A stretch of DNA of 64,000 bases from an uncultured Paracoccaceae bacterium (GCA_947489705.1 CANLEQ010000001.1:62001-126000), one strand, 5' to 3'; numbered from the stretch's first letter, positions 44,406 to 54,379 are shown. Made by a program: numbers and translations. The notes: generated by a model from the letters alone, not told the origin.

Positions 44406-45503
44406 TCAGGCCTTGGCCCGGGAGGCCCCCGAGCCGCTGCTCAGCCGCATGACTAGGGCCGGGATCTCGCCAAGACCCACCTGGGTCTCGACCGCCCCGT
44501 GCTTCATCGCCTCGGCCGGCATGCCGTAGACCACCGAGGTGGCCTCGTCCTGTCCGACCGTGCGCGCGCCCTGGTCGCGCATCTCCTTGAGGCCCCGCGC
44601 GCCGTCGTCGCCCATGCCGGTCATGATCACGCCCACCGCGTTGGCGCCCGCGACGCGGCTCACCGACCGGAAGAGCACGTCGACCGAGGGCCGGTGGCGG
44701 TTGACGAGCGGCCCTTCCTTGACCTCGACGCGGTAATTGGCGCCGCTGCGGGTCAGCAACATGTGCCGCCCGCCCGGCGCGATCAGCGCTTGGCCGGGCA
44801 GGACGCTGTCGCCGTCCTTCGCCTCCTTGACCGTGATCTGGCAGAGCTCGTCGAGCCGCCGCGCGAAGTTCGCGGTGAAGGCTTCGGGCATGTGCTGGAC
44901 CACCACGATCGGCGGCGCGGTACGCGGGAGCGCCTCGAGCACGACGCGCAGCGCCTCGGTCCCGCCGGTCGAGGCGCCGATGGCCACGACCTTGTGGGTG
45001 GTCTGCACCATCGCGCCGCGCGTCGCGGGCGGCAGGACGGCGTCGGCACTGAACTTCGCGGCCGGTGCGACCTCGCGCCGGCGGGCGATGCGGGCATGGG
45101 CCGCGGCGAGGATGGCGTCCTGGATCCGGATCGACGAATCGTGCAGGAATTGCCGCGTCGAGAGGTTCGGCTTCTGGATGACGTCGACGGCACCCGCCTC
45201 GAGCGCGGCGAGGAAGGTGCGGCTCCCCTCGCCCACCAGGGTCGAGCAGATCACGACCGGGATGGGTCGTTGCGCCATCAGGCGGCGCAGGAAGGTGATC
45301 CCGTCCATGCGCGGCATCTCCACGTCGAGAACGATGACGTCGGGCACTTCGCGCTTCAGACGCTCGGCGGCCTGGAACGGATCGTTGGCGGTCGCCATGA
45401 CCTCCAGCCCGGGATGGGCGCCGACGATGTCGGACAGGGTCTGTCTGACGACGGCGCTGTCGTCGACGATCAGGACACGCTTCTTGGAGGACGATCCGGT
45501 CAT
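44406..45503 (-). CDS. cheB: Chemotaxis response regulator protein-glutamate methylesterase CheB
   Basis: 365 residues. Receiver domain with Asp60 ([13 protein letters not shown]), linker, then the methylesterase with Ser178 ([12 protein letters not shown]), His204 (VVQHMPEAF) and Asp300 ([12 protein letters not shown]). Removes methyl groups from receptors and deamidates glutamines once phosphorylated by CheA. ATGA overlap with cheR upstream. It is the only cheB in the region and so presumably serves both chemosensory sets. Confidence 0.96.
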   Translation of the reverse strand: MTGSSSKKRVLIVDDSAVVRQTLSDIVGAHPGLEVMATANDPFQAAERLKREVPDVIVLDVEMPRMDGITFLRRLMAQRPIPVVICSTLVGEGSRTFLAALEAGAVDVIQKPNLSTRQFLHDSSIRIQDAILAAAHARIARRREVAPAAKFSADAVLPPATRGAMVQTTHKVVAIGASTGGTEALRVVLEALPRTAPPIVVVQHMPEAFTANFARRLDELCQITVKEAKDGDSVLPGQALIAPGGRHMLLTRSGANYRVEVKEGPLVNRHRPSVDVLFRSVSRVAGANAVGVIMTGMGDDGARGLKEMRDQGARTVGQDEATSVVYGMPAEAMKHGAVETQVGLGEIPALVMRLSSGSGASRAKA

Positions 45504-46351
45504 CTTGTCACCTTGCGATAGATCGAGGGGCGGACGAGTTCGAGCCCGTCGCGCCGGGCATGGGAGGCTTCGGTATGGCCGGTCATCAGGATGCCGCCGG
45601 GCCTAAGGCGCCGATAGATATTGTCGACGACCCGGGTCCGGATCTCCTCGTCGAAATAGATCAGCACGTTGCGCAGGAAGACGATGTCGGCGGAGATCCC
45701 GTCGAGACCCTCGCCGCTGGCGAGGTTCGCCTCGCGCCATGTCGCCTGGTTGCGCAGTTCGGGCACGATCCGGTAGATCCCGTCGGTGTCCTTGGAGGAC
45801 AGAAGAAAGCGGCGCCGGAGATCCAGGGAAATGCCCTCGACCTCCTGCTTGGAATAGATCGCCGTCCTCGCGCGGCGCACGACCGGGCGCGAGATGTCGG
45901 TGCCGATCAGGCGCGGTGCCAGGCCCCGGAGGCCGCGATCGCGGGCCTGGTGCATGACCATCAGGGCGGTGTAGCCCTCCTGCCCCGTGGAGCAGGCGGC
46001 GCTCCAGACCACGATCTCGCGCTGGCTCTTTGCCGAAGCGGCCATTTCCGGCAGGCCCTCTTCCAGCAGCCAGTCGTACTGCGCCTTCTCGCGGAAGAAG
46101 CTCGTCGTATGGGTCGTGAGGGCCTCGCCGAAAGCCACCCGTTCGGCGGCGTTGCTTTGCAGCAGCCGGCAATAATCGGCGTAGCTTTCCAGGCCGGTGG
46201 CCACGAGCCGGCGGCCGAGCCGTCCGGTCAGGAAATCGGTCTTGCGCTCGTCGATCGTGATGCCGACGACGCTGCGCGCCATCGCGACGAGTTGCTTGAC
46301 GTCTTCAGGCCGCAGCCGCATCGGCGACGGCCGGATCGGACGGTCGAACAT
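45500..46351 (-). CDS. cheR: CheR chemoreceptor methyltransferase (set 2)
   Basis: 283 residues from the ATG at 46351, GGAG 8 bases upstream. N-terminal helices ([38 protein letters not shown]) and the SAM domain ([53 protein letters not shown]). Compared with set 1, the classic GEE triad reads GQE, a conservative change in the SAM pocket. Coupled to cheB. A 214-base hairpin-rich gap separates it from cheW. Confidence 0.94.
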   Translation of the reverse strand: MFDRPIRPSPMRLRPEDVKQLVAMARSVVGITIDERKTDFLTGRLGRRLVATGLESYADYCRLLQSNAAERVAFGEALTTHTTSFFREKAQYDWLLEEGLPEMAASAKSQREIVVWSAACSTGQEGYTALMVMHQARDRGLRGLAPRLIGTDISRPVVRRARTAIYSKQEVEGISLDLRRRFLLSSKDTDGIYRIVPELRNQATWREANLASGEGLDGISADIVFLRNVLIYFDEEIRTRVVDNIYRRLRPGGILMTGHTEASHARRDGLELVRPSIYRKVTR

Positions 46352-46476
46352 CGAGAGTCTCCTGCAGGGCCCCGCGAGGAGCCGTTGATATGTGCCGGCC
46401 ACGGGGATGCGACCGTCGCGGCGCCCGGTGGATCCTGGCTGCCGGCCGAAGACCGGACCGGCATCGATCGAAACGA

Positions 46477-46497
46477 GCGGGCGGGCGGGCGGGCGGC
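46477..46497. repeat. GGGC tandem tetranucleotide run
   Basis: About five consecutive GGGC units in the non-coding gap between cheW and cheR. The unit is not a multiple of three, but the run is outside any gene, so it cannot shift a frame; variable length could alter spacing between the two parts of the operon. Confidence 0.6.
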
Positions 46498-46516
46498 GGA
46501 TCACGCGACCCGGACC

Positions 46517-46555
46517 ACCCCGTGAAGGGGTCCGCCGGCCCCGGGAGGCCGGCGG
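46517..46555 (-). terminator. Tandem hairpins after cheW (possible operon boundary)
   Basis: CCGCCGGCC-N6-GGCCGGCGG (46532-46555) immediately followed by ACCCC-N5-GGGGT (46517-46531), starting 10 bases after the cheW stop. No U-run. Together with the 214-base gap they suggest a transcript end or attenuation point between the set-2 signalling genes and cheR-cheB. Confidence 0.45.
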
Positions 46556-46565
46556 CGGTTTCAAC

Positions 46566-47102
46566 TCAGAACAGGCCGAAGCCGTCGGAGAGGTCGAGCT
46601 CCGCGGCGGTCTCGCCCAGCAGGCGGTCGAGATCGACCAGCACGACGAGGTCCGCGCCGCGGCGGTAGAGACCGTGGAGCGCGCCCGCGTCCCACCCGCC
46701 GAGACCGCGGCTCGGGACCGGCTCGATCGCCTCGGGCCCGATCTGCTCCACGTTGCGCACGTGGTCGGCGCGAATGCCGAGCGGGTAGGTCTCGCCCTCG
46801 TTCCCGAGCTCCAGGACCACGATCCGCGCCTCGCCGCCGGTCGTCTCGCCGCACATCCCCAGTCGCGTCCGGATGTCCACGATGGGGACGCTGGTGCCCC
46901 GCACGTCGACCACGCCGAGGACGTCGGACGGCGCATTCGGCAGCCGGGTGACGTCGCGGGCGTCGAGGATCTCGCGCACATGGCGTACGTCGAAACCCAG
47001 CATCTGCCCGCCGAGATCAAGGGTGAGATAGGTGGAGGACGTGTCGTCCTCCTCCACCATCGTGGGCCCCGTTTCGTAGATGTCTGCGTCCAACATGCTC
47101 AC
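46566..47102 (-). CDS. cheW: CheW coupling protein (set 2, second copy)
   Basis: 178 residues. CheW fold: [60 protein letters not shown]. Has an acidic N-terminal 20 residues and ends [11 protein letters not shown], an acidic-aromatic tail. ATGA overlap with the membrane MCP gene, which suggests that it couples that receptor. Confidence 0.94.
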   Translation of the reverse strand: MSMLDADIYETGPTMVEEDDTSSTYLTLDLGGQMLGFDVRHVREILDARDVTRLPNAPSDVLGVVDVRGTSVPIVDIRTRLGMCGETTGGEARIVVLELGNEGETYPLGIRADHVRNVEQIGPEAIEPVPSRGLGGWDAGALHGLYRRGADLVVLVDLDRLLGETAAELDLSDGFGLF

Positions 47103-49306
47103 CCCGCGTACCGCTGAAAGTTGTCGTCGGAGACCTCCTCGGAGGTGAGGTCGAGTTCGAATGCCTCGACCATCGCCTTGCGGGGATCCCGCTTGTCCAT
47201 GCCGCCGGCGACGACCGAGACATTGGCAGCGCGGGATTTCTCCGGCGCATCGATATGGCTGACCTTCCGGACGGTGCCGGTCTCCGTGACTTCGAAGTAG
47301 GAGATCACGCCCGTCAGCTGCTGGCTCTGTGCGGCGAGTTCCTGGCTCGTGGCGGACGCCTCGTTGGCGGCGCTCGCATTCTGCTGGATCACCTCGTTGA
47401 GCTCGCGGATGGCCTGGTTGATCTGCTCGGCGCCGACGTTCTGCTCGCGCGTCGAGGCCGAGATTTCCGACACCAGATCCGCCGTGCGCTGGATGTTCGG
47501 CACGAGGGCCTCCAGCATGCGCCCGGCTTCACCGGACACCTCGACCGTCTCGACCGAGAGCTGGCTGATCTCGGAGGCCGCCTGCTGGGAGCGTTCGGCG
47601 AGCTTGCGCACCTCCGAGGCCACCACCGCGAAGCCCTTGCCGTGGCTGCCGGCGCGGGCGGCTTCCACCGCGGCGTTGAGCGCCAGCAGGTCGGTCTGAC
47701 GAGCGATCTCCTGGATGATGTTGATCCGCTCGGCGATGGTCTTCATCGCCCGGACCGCGTTGCCGACGGCATCGCCCGACCGCTTCGCATCCTCGGCCGA
47801 CTGGCCGGCGATCTTCTCGGTCTGCGCCGCGTTGTCGGCGTTCTGGCGAATGTTCGCCGTCATCTCCTCGATCGAGGCCGAGGCCTCCTCGACCGCCGAT
47901 GCCTGCTGGGTCGAACCCGAGGAGAGCTGCTCGGCGGTGCCGCTCATGCCCGCGGCACTTTCGGCGACGTAGGCCGCGCTGGCCGATGCGTTGGAGATCA
48001 CCTCGCGCAGCTTGAGCACCATGTCGCGGAGCGCCAGCCCAAGCCGGTCGTCCTCCGAACGCGGGGTTACGTCGGTCCTTAGGTCGCCCTTGGCGATTTT
48101 CTCGGCCGCACGGCTCAGTCCCTTGAGATCGACAACCATGCTGTCCATCTCGTGCAGGAGCACGCCGATCTCGTCGCGGCTGTTGGTCTTGGCATCGACC
48201 TCGAGATTGCCACGCGCGACTTCCCGAGCCACATTCATCGCTCGGTTGAGACCCCGGCTGATCGTGGTCGACAGCCAGAAGGCGGCCGCGATCGCGATGA
48301 CCGCAGCGGCGACGCCGAGGCCCAGAAGCAGGGTCCGGGAGGTCGCATAGGCCTGCTGCGCCTCGGTCTGGGCGAGCGCGAGATCCTCGCGCGCACTGTA
48401 GGCGATGGCTTCGGCGGCTTCAAAGCTTTCCTTGAAGGCAGGCTCGAGCCGGGTATGGAGGATGTCTGTGGCCAGCGTGTTGGTGTTCGCCAGCGACAGG
48501 TCCATCGACGCGAAGAGCGGCGTCCGCCAGGCCAGCCACGCGTCGCGGATCCCCGAGACGGCCACCCGGTCGGTGCCGGTCGCGTTGTCCTGGGCGCGGG
48601 CAAGATTCTCTTCCAGATCGGCGGCCTGTTCGGCGGCTTCCTCCCGCTTTGCGGCCAGCAGTTCCGGCTGTGTGAGGACCAGCATGTCGCGATCGATGCT
48701 ATTCAGGGCCCGGATATCGTCCGTCATTCTGTCGATGTTCGATTCCAGCGCCACGATGCTCGTGTCGCGCGCGGCGGAGCCCGCGGTCGCCGCGATGCGT
48801 GCGCGCAGATCGGCGATCAGGGTCTCGGTCCGGGCGTAGAGGGCATCGAAGCCCGGGAGGCTCTGCTCCAGATGCACTTCCCTGGCGCGCACATTGGTGT
48901 TGGCGAGCCCCCCGGGACGCAGCTCCGCCTCGACGGCAAGAAACTCCTGCCATTCGCGGTCGAACACGGCCAGAAGCGAGCGCATCTCTTCGGTCTCTGC
49001 GATCGCTTCGAGATTGCCGAACGCTCCGGCGACCGAGGCCAGTTTCTGGTCCACCTCGGCGGCGATCTGCGCGGCGACATCGGCATCGGGCTGGGCAAGG
49101 TAGCTTTTGATCAGGCTCACCGACTGCGCGGCGTCGGCTTCCATCCGGAGGCTCTCGTCGAGCTGATAGGCGGTGCCGTCCACCATCTTGTCGAAATTCG
49201 CCTGGAGCTCGCCCGCTTCCTTCAGGGCGATGAAGCTCGAGATGCCGAGCAGCGCGATCAGCACTGCGAAGACAGCAATCAATTTGGTTTTAATTGTCAT
49301 ACGCAT
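47099..49306 (-). CDS. Transmembrane methyl-accepting chemotaxis protein
   Basis: 735 residues. TM1 at about 8-28, a long helical periplasmic domain (about 30-325) suggestive of a helical-bimodular or four-helix-bundle sensor, TM2 at about 326-348, HAMP (about 350-400), a second HAMP-like stretch ([15 protein letters not shown]), and the MCP domain with tip [18 protein letters not shown] and [18 protein letters not shown]. Signal unknown. The C-terminus ends DDNFQRYAG; there is no clear xWxxF pentapeptide, unlike the soluble MCP. Starts 29 bases after the CheW gene. Confidence 0.93.
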   Translation of the reverse strand: MRMTIKTKLIAVFAVLIALLGISSFIALKEAGELQANFDKMVDGTAYQLDESLRMEADAAQSVSLIKSYLAQPDADVAAQIAAEVDQKLASVAGAFGNLEAIAETEEMRSLLAVFDREWQEFLAVEAELRPGGLANTNVRAREVHLEQSLPGFDALYARTETLIADLRARIAATAGSAARDTSIVALESNIDRMTDDIRALNSIDRDMLVLTQPELLAAKREEAAEQAADLEENLARAQDNATGTDRVAVSGIRDAWLAWRTPLFASMDLSLANTNTLATDILHTRLEPAFKESFEAAEAIAYSAREDLALAQTEAQQAYATSRTLLLGLGVAAAVIAIAAAFWLSTTISRGLNRAMNVAREVARGNLEVDAKTNSRDEIGVLLHEMDSMVVDLKGLSRAAEKIAKGDLRTDVTPRSEDDRLGLALRDMVLKLREVISNASASAAYVAESAAGMSGTAEQLSSGSTQQASAVEEASASIEEMTANIRQNADNAAQTEKIAGQSAEDAKRSGDAVGNAVRAMKTIAERINIIQEIARQTDLLALNAAVEAARAGSHGKGFAVVASEVRKLAERSQQAASEISQLSVETVEVSGEAGRMLEALVPNIQRTADLVSEISASTREQNVGAEQINQAIRELNEVIQQNASAANEASATSQELAAQSQQLTGVISYFEVTETGTVRKVSHIDAPEKSRAANVSVVAGGMDKRDPRKAMVEAFELDLTSEEVSDDNFQRYAG

Positions 49307-49334
49307 GAGCGTGATCTTTCCTTCGGTTCAGGAT

Positions 49335-49826
49335 TTACTTGTGGGAGGTCGGCGCGAAGGCAGGCTCCACGTCGAGGACGATGACGAGGGTATCGTTCTT
49401 CTTGGCGACCCCCCGGATGAGATGGACGGGCCAGCGGACGCCGAGCTCGGGCACCGCCTCGAGATCGGCCATCCGCGTATCGGTGATGTCATCGACATCG
49501 TCGGCGAGCATCGCGACCTTGGTGGATTCGCCACCGACCATGAGGTCGAGCACCAGGACACGGCTGGTCTCGCCCAGCACGGCCGGGGGCATGCCCAACC
49601 GCTGGCGCAGATCGACGAACGGTGCGATCGCGCCCCGCACGTTGACGAGGCCCGGCGCGAACGGATCGGCGCAGGGGGCCCGCGTGACGGGCAGCGGATC
49701 GATGATCTCGTTCACGTGGGACACGGGGATCGCAAAGGTCTCACCGTCGAGCGAGAAGGTCAGCACCATCTCGTCGCTGTCGATGTCACGTCCGCTATCC
49801 GTCATCTGAAGAACCTCCGCGCTCAT
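49335..49826 (-). CDS. cheW: CheW coupling protein (set 2, first copy)
   Basis: 163 residues. CheW fold with VLTFSLDGETFAIPVSHVNEII, LVNVRGAIAPFVDLRQRLGM and VAMLADDVDDITDT. ATGA overlap with the cheA stop upstream. With the second copy about 2.2 kb on, it brackets the membrane MCP gene. Confidence 0.94.
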   Translation of the reverse strand: MSAEVLQMTDSGRDIDSDEMVLTFSLDGETFAIPVSHVNEIIDPLPVTRAPCADPFAPGLVNVRGAIAPFVDLRQRLGMPPAVLGETSRVLVLDLMVGGESTKVAMLADDVDDITDTRMADLEAVPELGVRWPVHLIRGVAKKNDTLVIVLDVEPAFAPTSHK

Positions 49827-51790
49827 GCCGCCACCCGCTGCGCGCTGACTGCGCGCCTCACGATTGCGGCCGCATCCAGGATGAGGGCGACGGAGCCGTC
49901 GCCGAGAATGGTCGATCCGGCCAGACCCTCGATGCCGTGGTGATAGACCGAGAGCGGCTTGATCACGGTCTGGTACTGTCCGATCACCTCGTCCACGACG
50001 AGGCCCATGCGCCGGCCCTCGACGCTGGTGACGACGACGCGGCGATCCTCGGAATCCGCGCGCTCGAAGCCGAAGAGCCTGTCGAGGCTCAGGAACGGGA
50101 CCAGCTCATTGCGAATCCGCAGGATCGACCGGCCGCTCGTGCGCACGTCGTCGGCCGGCGGCAGTTCGACGCATTCCTCCACCGACGAGAGCGGCAGCAC
50201 GAACGGCGCACCGCCGACCTTGACCAGAAGGCCGTCGATGATGGCGAGCGTCAGCGGCAGGCGCAACGTGACCTCGGTACCGGCGCCCTTCTGCGAACGG
50301 ACGTCGACACTGCCGCGCAGATCCTCGATCACCCGGCGCACGGCATCCATGCCGACCCCCCGGCCCGACACGCTCGACAGCGTCTTGGCCGTCGAGAAGC
50401 CCGGCTCGAAGATCAGGCCGAAAAGCTGATCCTCGGGCAGGTCCGCATCGGCCGCGATCAGGCCGCGCTCGATGCCGCGGGTGCGGATCGCCTCGGCGTC
50501 GAGACCGGCCCCGTCGTCGCTTATCGAGATCAGGACCTCGCCGCCGGATTGCCGGGCATGCAGCACCACGCGGGCCTGGTCGGCCTTGCCCGATGCACGA
50601 CGGGCCTCGGGGCTCTCGATGCCGTGGTCGATCGAGTTGCGGATGATGTGGACGAGAGGCTCCGTGAGACTGTCGATGACGTTCTTGTCGACCTCGGTCT
50701 CGCCGCCCCGCGTCTCGAGCGTCACGGTCTTGCCGAGTTCGGTGGACAGATCGCGGACCACCCGCCGAAACTTGCCGAACACGAGTTCGACCGGCAGCAT
50801 CCGGATCGACAGCGTGGTGTCGCGCAGACCCGTGACGAGCCGCTCGATCTCTTCGGCGGTGCTGCCGAGACCGGCATCGCCGAGCTCGTCGGCGATCCGG
50901 TTGAGCCGCGCCTGGGCGATCACCAGCTCGCCCAGCTGGTCCATCAGCTCGTCGAGGCGATGCGACTGCACGCGCACGGAATCGGTCTTCTGGGCCTTCG
51001 GGGCCTCGTCCTTCGGTGCGGCCTGGGCCTTCGGGGCCTCGGGACGGGCGGGCGCCTCGGCCGGGGCGGCGGCCTCTGCCGCCGGGGCGGCCTTCGCGGC
51101 GTCCTCGGTCTCCTCGATGCGGCGGATCTCGATGTCCCAGTCGGAGGCGAAGATGAAGACGTCGTCGATCGCCTCGCGGCCGGCGATGGTCTCGAGTTCC
51201 ACCTGCCATGCGATGTGGCAGATCGCGGGATCGAGGTCGCGCAGGCCGGGAACGGCGTCGGTCAACGCAACGACTGTGGCCTCGCCCAGCTCGCCCAGTT
51301 CGGCAAGGATCAGGTCGGGACGCATCCCGTTCTTCAGGGCCGCGGCATCCGGCTTGAAGACGATCGTGTAGCGCTCCGCCTTCGGCGCGGCGGCCGGCGC
51401 GGCCGGGCCCGCGGTTTCCAGCATCTCGATCTGCTTCACGAGCTCCGCGGTCGCGGGATCCTGCACAGGTTTCCCGCCCTCGTCCGGCCCGGCATCGAGC
51501 ATGCGCTCGAGGTGATCGCTCGATGCGAGCGAAAGCTCGATCAGCCGCGGCGTCACCGTCGCCTTGCCCTCGCGGATGCGGTCATAGGCATTCTCGAAAT
51601 GATGGGTGAACGCCGAGAGCGTGACGAAGCCGAACATCGCGCCCGACCCCTTGAGGGTGTGGAGGGCGCGAAACACCGCGTCGACACGCTTGGGATTCGT
51701 CGGATCGGCTTCGAGTTCGAGCAGAACCCCCTCGAGATCCTCGAGGATGTCCCGCGCTTCCTGCACGAAGGACTGGGCGGCCGGGTTCAT
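49823..51790 (-). CDS. cheA: Chemotaxis histidine kinase CheA (set 2)
   Basis: 655 residues from the ATG at 51790, which overlaps the cheY stop as TGATG. HPt His44 (FRALHTLKGSGAMF), a P2-type alpha/beta domain at about 140-240, an Ala/Lys/Pro linker (about 245-290), dimerisation helices (DELMDQLGELVIAQARL), kinase core (HIIRNSIDHGIES, SISDDGAGLD, SGRGVGMDAV) and CheW-like end. The HPt motif (HTLKGSGAMFGF) and shorter linker differ from set 1, so the two CheAs are old paralogues rather than a recent duplication. Confidence 0.95.
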   Translation of the reverse strand: MNPAAQSFVQEARDILEDLEGVLLELEADPTNPKRVDAVFRALHTLKGSGAMFGFVTLSAFTHHFENAYDRIREGKATVTPRLIELSLASSDHLERMLDAGPDEGGKPVQDPATAELVKQIEMLETAGPAAPAAAPKAERYTIVFKPDAAALKNGMRPDLILAELGELGEATVVALTDAVPGLRDLDPAICHIAWQVELETIAGREAIDDVFIFASDWDIEIRRIEETEDAAKAAPAAEAAAPAEAPARPEAPKAQAAPKDEAPKAQKTDSVRVQSHRLDELMDQLGELVIAQARLNRIADELGDAGLGSTAEEIERLVTGLRDTTLSIRMLPVELVFGKFRRVVRDLSTELGKTVTLETRGGETEVDKNVIDSLTEPLVHIIRNSIDHGIESPEARRASGKADQARVVLHARQSGGEVLISISDDGAGLDAEAIRTRGIERGLIAADADLPEDQLFGLIFEPGFSTAKTLSSVSGRGVGMDAVRRVIEDLRGSVDVRSQKGAGTEVTLRLPLTLAIIDGLLVKVGGAPFVLPLSSVEECVELPPADDVRTSGRSILRIRNELVPFLSLDRLFGFERADSEDRRVVVTSVEGRRMGLVVDEVIGQYQTVIKPLSVYHHGIEGLAGSTILGDGSVALILDAAAIVRRAVSAQRVAA

Positions 51791-52161
51791 CAGGCGACCC
51801 CGATCATCTTGTTGACGACCGCCACGAGCTTGGCCTCGTCGAAGGGCTTCACCAGCCAGCCGGTGGCGCCGGCCTCCTTGGCCTCCATCATCTTCTCCTT
51901 CTGCGCCTCGGTGGTGAGCATCACGATGGGGATGCCGTCGAAGCGCTTGTCCTCGCGGACCTTCCGGATCATCTCGATGCCGTTCATGTTCGGCATGTTG
52001 AGGTCGCAGACCACCAGGCTGACCTGGTTGGAGGCGAGCGCCTCGAGGCCTTCGAGACCGTCTCCGGCGCCGATGACGTCGTAGCCCTTGGGCTCGAGGG
52101 TGAAGCCGATCATGTCGCGGATGCTCTTGGAATCGTCCACGCTGAGAACCGTCTTGGACAT
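51790..52161 (-). CDS. cheY: CheY-type response regulator (set 2)
   Basis: 123 residues, receiver only: SVDDSKSIRDMIGFTL, phospho-acceptor Asp53 (VVCDLNMPNMNG), MLTTEAQKEKM and WLVKPFDE with the conserved Lys near 109. The KEKMMEAKEAGATGW stretch is typical of the CheY next to this CheA type. Coupled to cheA by TGATG overlap and 3 bases from the STAS gene. Confidence 0.95.
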   Translation of the reverse strand: MSKTVLSVDDSKSIRDMIGFTLEPKGYDVIGAGDGLEGLEALASNQVSLVVCDLNMPNMNGIEMIRKVREDKRFDGIPIVMLTTEAQKEKMMEAKEAGATGWLVKPFDEAKLVAVVNKMIGVA

Positions 52162-52164
52162 GGG

Positions 52165-52452
52165 TTATATCTCCTTGGATTGTGCGAAGGCGGTCAGGGC
52201 CCCGGCAGCCTGGGGGCCGAGGGACAGGCGGCCGGACGGAAAGCTTTGCTGCGCGCTGAAGAGAAGCTGCATCGAGAGCGGGCTGACCTCGCCATCGGCG
52301 GCGAGCTCGAGCGATGCCGTCGCCTCGGAGGTCTCGACCGCGTCGAGAAGGGACACGAGCCGGGCATGGGTTGCCGAAACCGTTCCGGCATCTAGGTCGA
52401 CGGCAAGACGAATTGACATCTCTTCGGAAGGGACGGGATCGGGCATAGTCAC
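52165..52452 (-). CDS. STAS-like chemotaxis protein (set 2), first gene of the region
   Basis: 95 residues. Weak STAS fold: LAVDLDAGTVSATHARLVSLLDAVETSEATASLEL then GEVSPLSMQLLFSAQQ, where a STAS protein has its Ser-containing loop. It mirrors the STAS-CheY-CheA order of set 1, which strengthens the call beyond the sequence itself. The operon promoter should lie in the 176-base divergent gap to the coiled-coil protein gene. The GGTGACT stretch before the ATG is only a moderate ribosome site. Confidence 0.65.
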   Translation of the reverse strand: MTMPDPVPSEEMSIRLAVDLDAGTVSATHARLVSLLDAVETSEATASLELAADGEVSPLSMQLLFSAQQSFPSGRLSLGPQAAGALTAFAQSKEI

Positions 52453-52628
52453 CTCTGGGATAAATCTCGCCCTCTCTCTGGGTCGAAACCGCCAATAATT
52501 CGTAAATTCGCTTCGAAAAAAATCGGGCCGGGAAAAAACGTGTCCGGTGCCGGAGAATTGGCGGCGCGCTTAACAGGGCGATAACCGCTCGGGGCTATGG
52601 TCCGTCGCGAACCATTCCCGGAGTTCCC

Positions 52629-54284
52629 ATGACGCAATCCTATTCCTCGCTCGCGGAAAGCCTCGTTCAGCTCTCTCACGAGATTGCCGGCGCATTTTCG
52701 ATCGCTTTCTTCGAACTCGAAACGATCCGCACCACGGCCGCCGAATTCGGCACGGATGTCGGAAGTCTGCTTGCGATCACCGCGACGCCCGAAGCGCAGG
52801 AGGGGCAGGAAAGCTCGTTCGGCGTCTTCCTCAGGAATGCCAGATCCGCCTCGGTCGAGGCCGAGAAGGCGGCGGGATCGCTGACCGACCGCGCCTTCCA
52901 GGGGGCGCTGATTCGCATCTCGGGATCGCTTCTGGAAATGAAGAAGCACACCGTCGCGCTGAGCAGCATCTCGTCGCTGACGAAGATCACGCAGGCCGAG
53001 ACCCGGAACATGGCCGACCGGCTGAACGCGTTCACCGAATCGCTCGACAGCCGATGCCGGGAATTGCAGCAGGCCACGGCCCGCTCGGCGGATCTCGTGG
53101 TCGAAACGCAGTATCAGAGCGGGCTGGCGCGCGACAGGCTTACCGCCGTCGGGCTGGAGTTCCGCGCCCTTTCGGACGGGGCCGAGAACGATGCCATTCG
53201 CCTCTCCATGCTCGAGGAGGTGCATCATGTCTACATGTCCGAGATCAGCGACGAGGCGTCCAAGCTCGACGGACAGGTCCGGACCGCCGTTGCCGGGCTG
53301 ATCGGCTGCCTGCAATTCCCCGATTCCTTCGCGCAGCGGTCGGAACATGTCTGCACCGCCATCACCGCCATGGAAAAGGCGGCACCGGCCGAGCGTGCGG
53401 CCCTCCGCAAGGTGGTGGAGGCGCAGCTTGCGCGGATGGCAGAAGCCCTGACCGAGGTCACGACGACCGCCGGTCAGGCGCTGGAGACCCTGCAAATCGC
53501 CTTCGACCGCAGCCCGATCATCCAGAACCGCAGCGAGGCCGCCGATCCGTCCGATGCCTGGATGACCGCGACCGCGCAGGCGAACGAAGCCATGCTCGAT
53601 TCCGTGGCGCGCGCGCGCGACCAGTTCGGCACCGCGCTGACACTGCTGGCGGGGCTGACGCGCCAGATCAACGCGACGCAGGACAATCTGGAAACCTCGG
53701 TGCGACTGAACCGCGAGCTCGAAACGTCGGTCCACAACGCCTCGCTGGTGGCGCACCGGTCGGGCTCGCAGACCTCGCCGCTGCGCTTTCTCGCGGGATC
53801 GGTCAAGGACGTGGTCGATCGCACCTCGGATCTGATCACGCAGATCTCGGGCGCGCTCGGGCATATCCGGGGTACGTCCGAAGCCCTCGCCGCCTCCGGT
53901 CTCGACCGCGATCTCGAAACGCTGCTCGAACTTCAGGAAACCGCGGCGCAGGACGCGGCGGACCAGGCCGAAAGGGTCGGCCGCGTCCGCGAAACGCGCC
54001 GGCAGCTGCTGCGGCGCGCCGACCGGCTCGACGGCGCGGCCAAGGCCGGCGGCAATTCATTCGCAGCCGCGGCGGAGCATGCGAAGGGCGTCGCGGAACT
54101 CGGCCGGCGGATCTCGCAGGAGGTTCCCGCCCCGGATTGCGACGAGACCGACGAGCTCGCCTGGCTCTACGCGATCTACACGATGGAAGAGGAACGGGTC
54201 GTGCACCGCGAAGCCCTGGGCCTGCCCGCGGTCGAGGAGACCCCCGCCGACACCCACGAGGACCTCGACGACTTCATGCTCTGA
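52629..54284 (+). CDS. Unrecognised soluble coiled-coil protein divergent from the che operon (MCP-like)
   Basis: 551 residues, no TM, almost entirely helical: Ala/Glu/Thr/Ser heptads from about 10 to 500, like an MCP signalling bundle, but the canonical hairpin tip (Q-T[16 protein letters not shown]) is absent. Conserved-looking patches include YQSGLARDRLTAVGLEFRAL, EEVHHVYMSEISDEA and LAWLYAIYTMEEERVVH near the end. It finishes EDLDDFML, another acidic-aromatic tail. Transcribed opposite to the che genes from a shared 176-base gap. Likely a chemosensory or array-associated protein; no function can be assigned. Confidence 0.72.
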   Translation: MTQSYSSLAESLVQLSHEIAGAFSIAFFELETIRTTAAEFGTDVGSLLAITATPEAQEGQESSFGVFLRNARSASVEAEKAAGSLTDRAFQGALIRISGSLLEMKKHTVALSSISSLTKITQAETRNMADRLNAFTESLDSRCRELQQATARSADLVVETQYQSGLARDRLTAVGLEFRALSDGAENDAIRLSMLEEVHHVYMSEISDEASKLDGQVRTAVAGLIGCLQFPDSFAQRSEHVCTAITAMEKAAPAERAALRKVVEAQLARMAEALTEVTTTAGQALETLQIAFDRSPIIQNRSEAADPSDAWMTATAQANEAMLDSVARARDQFGTALTLLAGLTRQINATQDNLETSVRLNRELETSVHNASLVAHRSGSQTSPLRFLAGSVKDVVDRTSDLITQISGALGHIRGTSEALAASGLDRDLETLLELQETAAQDAADQAERVGRVRETRRQLLRRADRLDGAAKAGGNSFAAAAEHAKGVAELGRRISQEVPAPDCDETDELAWLYAIYTMEEERVVHREALGLPAVEETPADTHEDLDDFML

Positions 54285-54299
54285 CGGGCGCTGAAGACA

Positions 54300-54329
54300 G
54301 CCCGAACGATCCTCTGCGATCGTTCGGGC
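54300..54329. terminator. Bidirectional hairpin between convergent genes
   Basis: Perfect 12-bp stem GCCCGAACGATC / GATCGTTCGGGC with a 6-base loop, 15 bases after the coiled-coil gene and 50 bases from the hybrid-kinase stop on the other strand. No U-run on either side, so it works either with Rho or as a stable mRNA end for both genes. Confidence 0.65.
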
Positions 54330-54379
54330 ACGGCGCTACGCGACCACCCCCCCCCCGCTCTCGAAAGGATATTGCGAAA

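Noticed and set aside
45500-47020. 506-residue N-terminal extension of the set-2 CheR
   Set aside because: The extra 223 residues run through the non-coding gap and an alternative frame of cheW; the ATG at 46351 has a Shine-Dalgarno and begins at the family-typical position.
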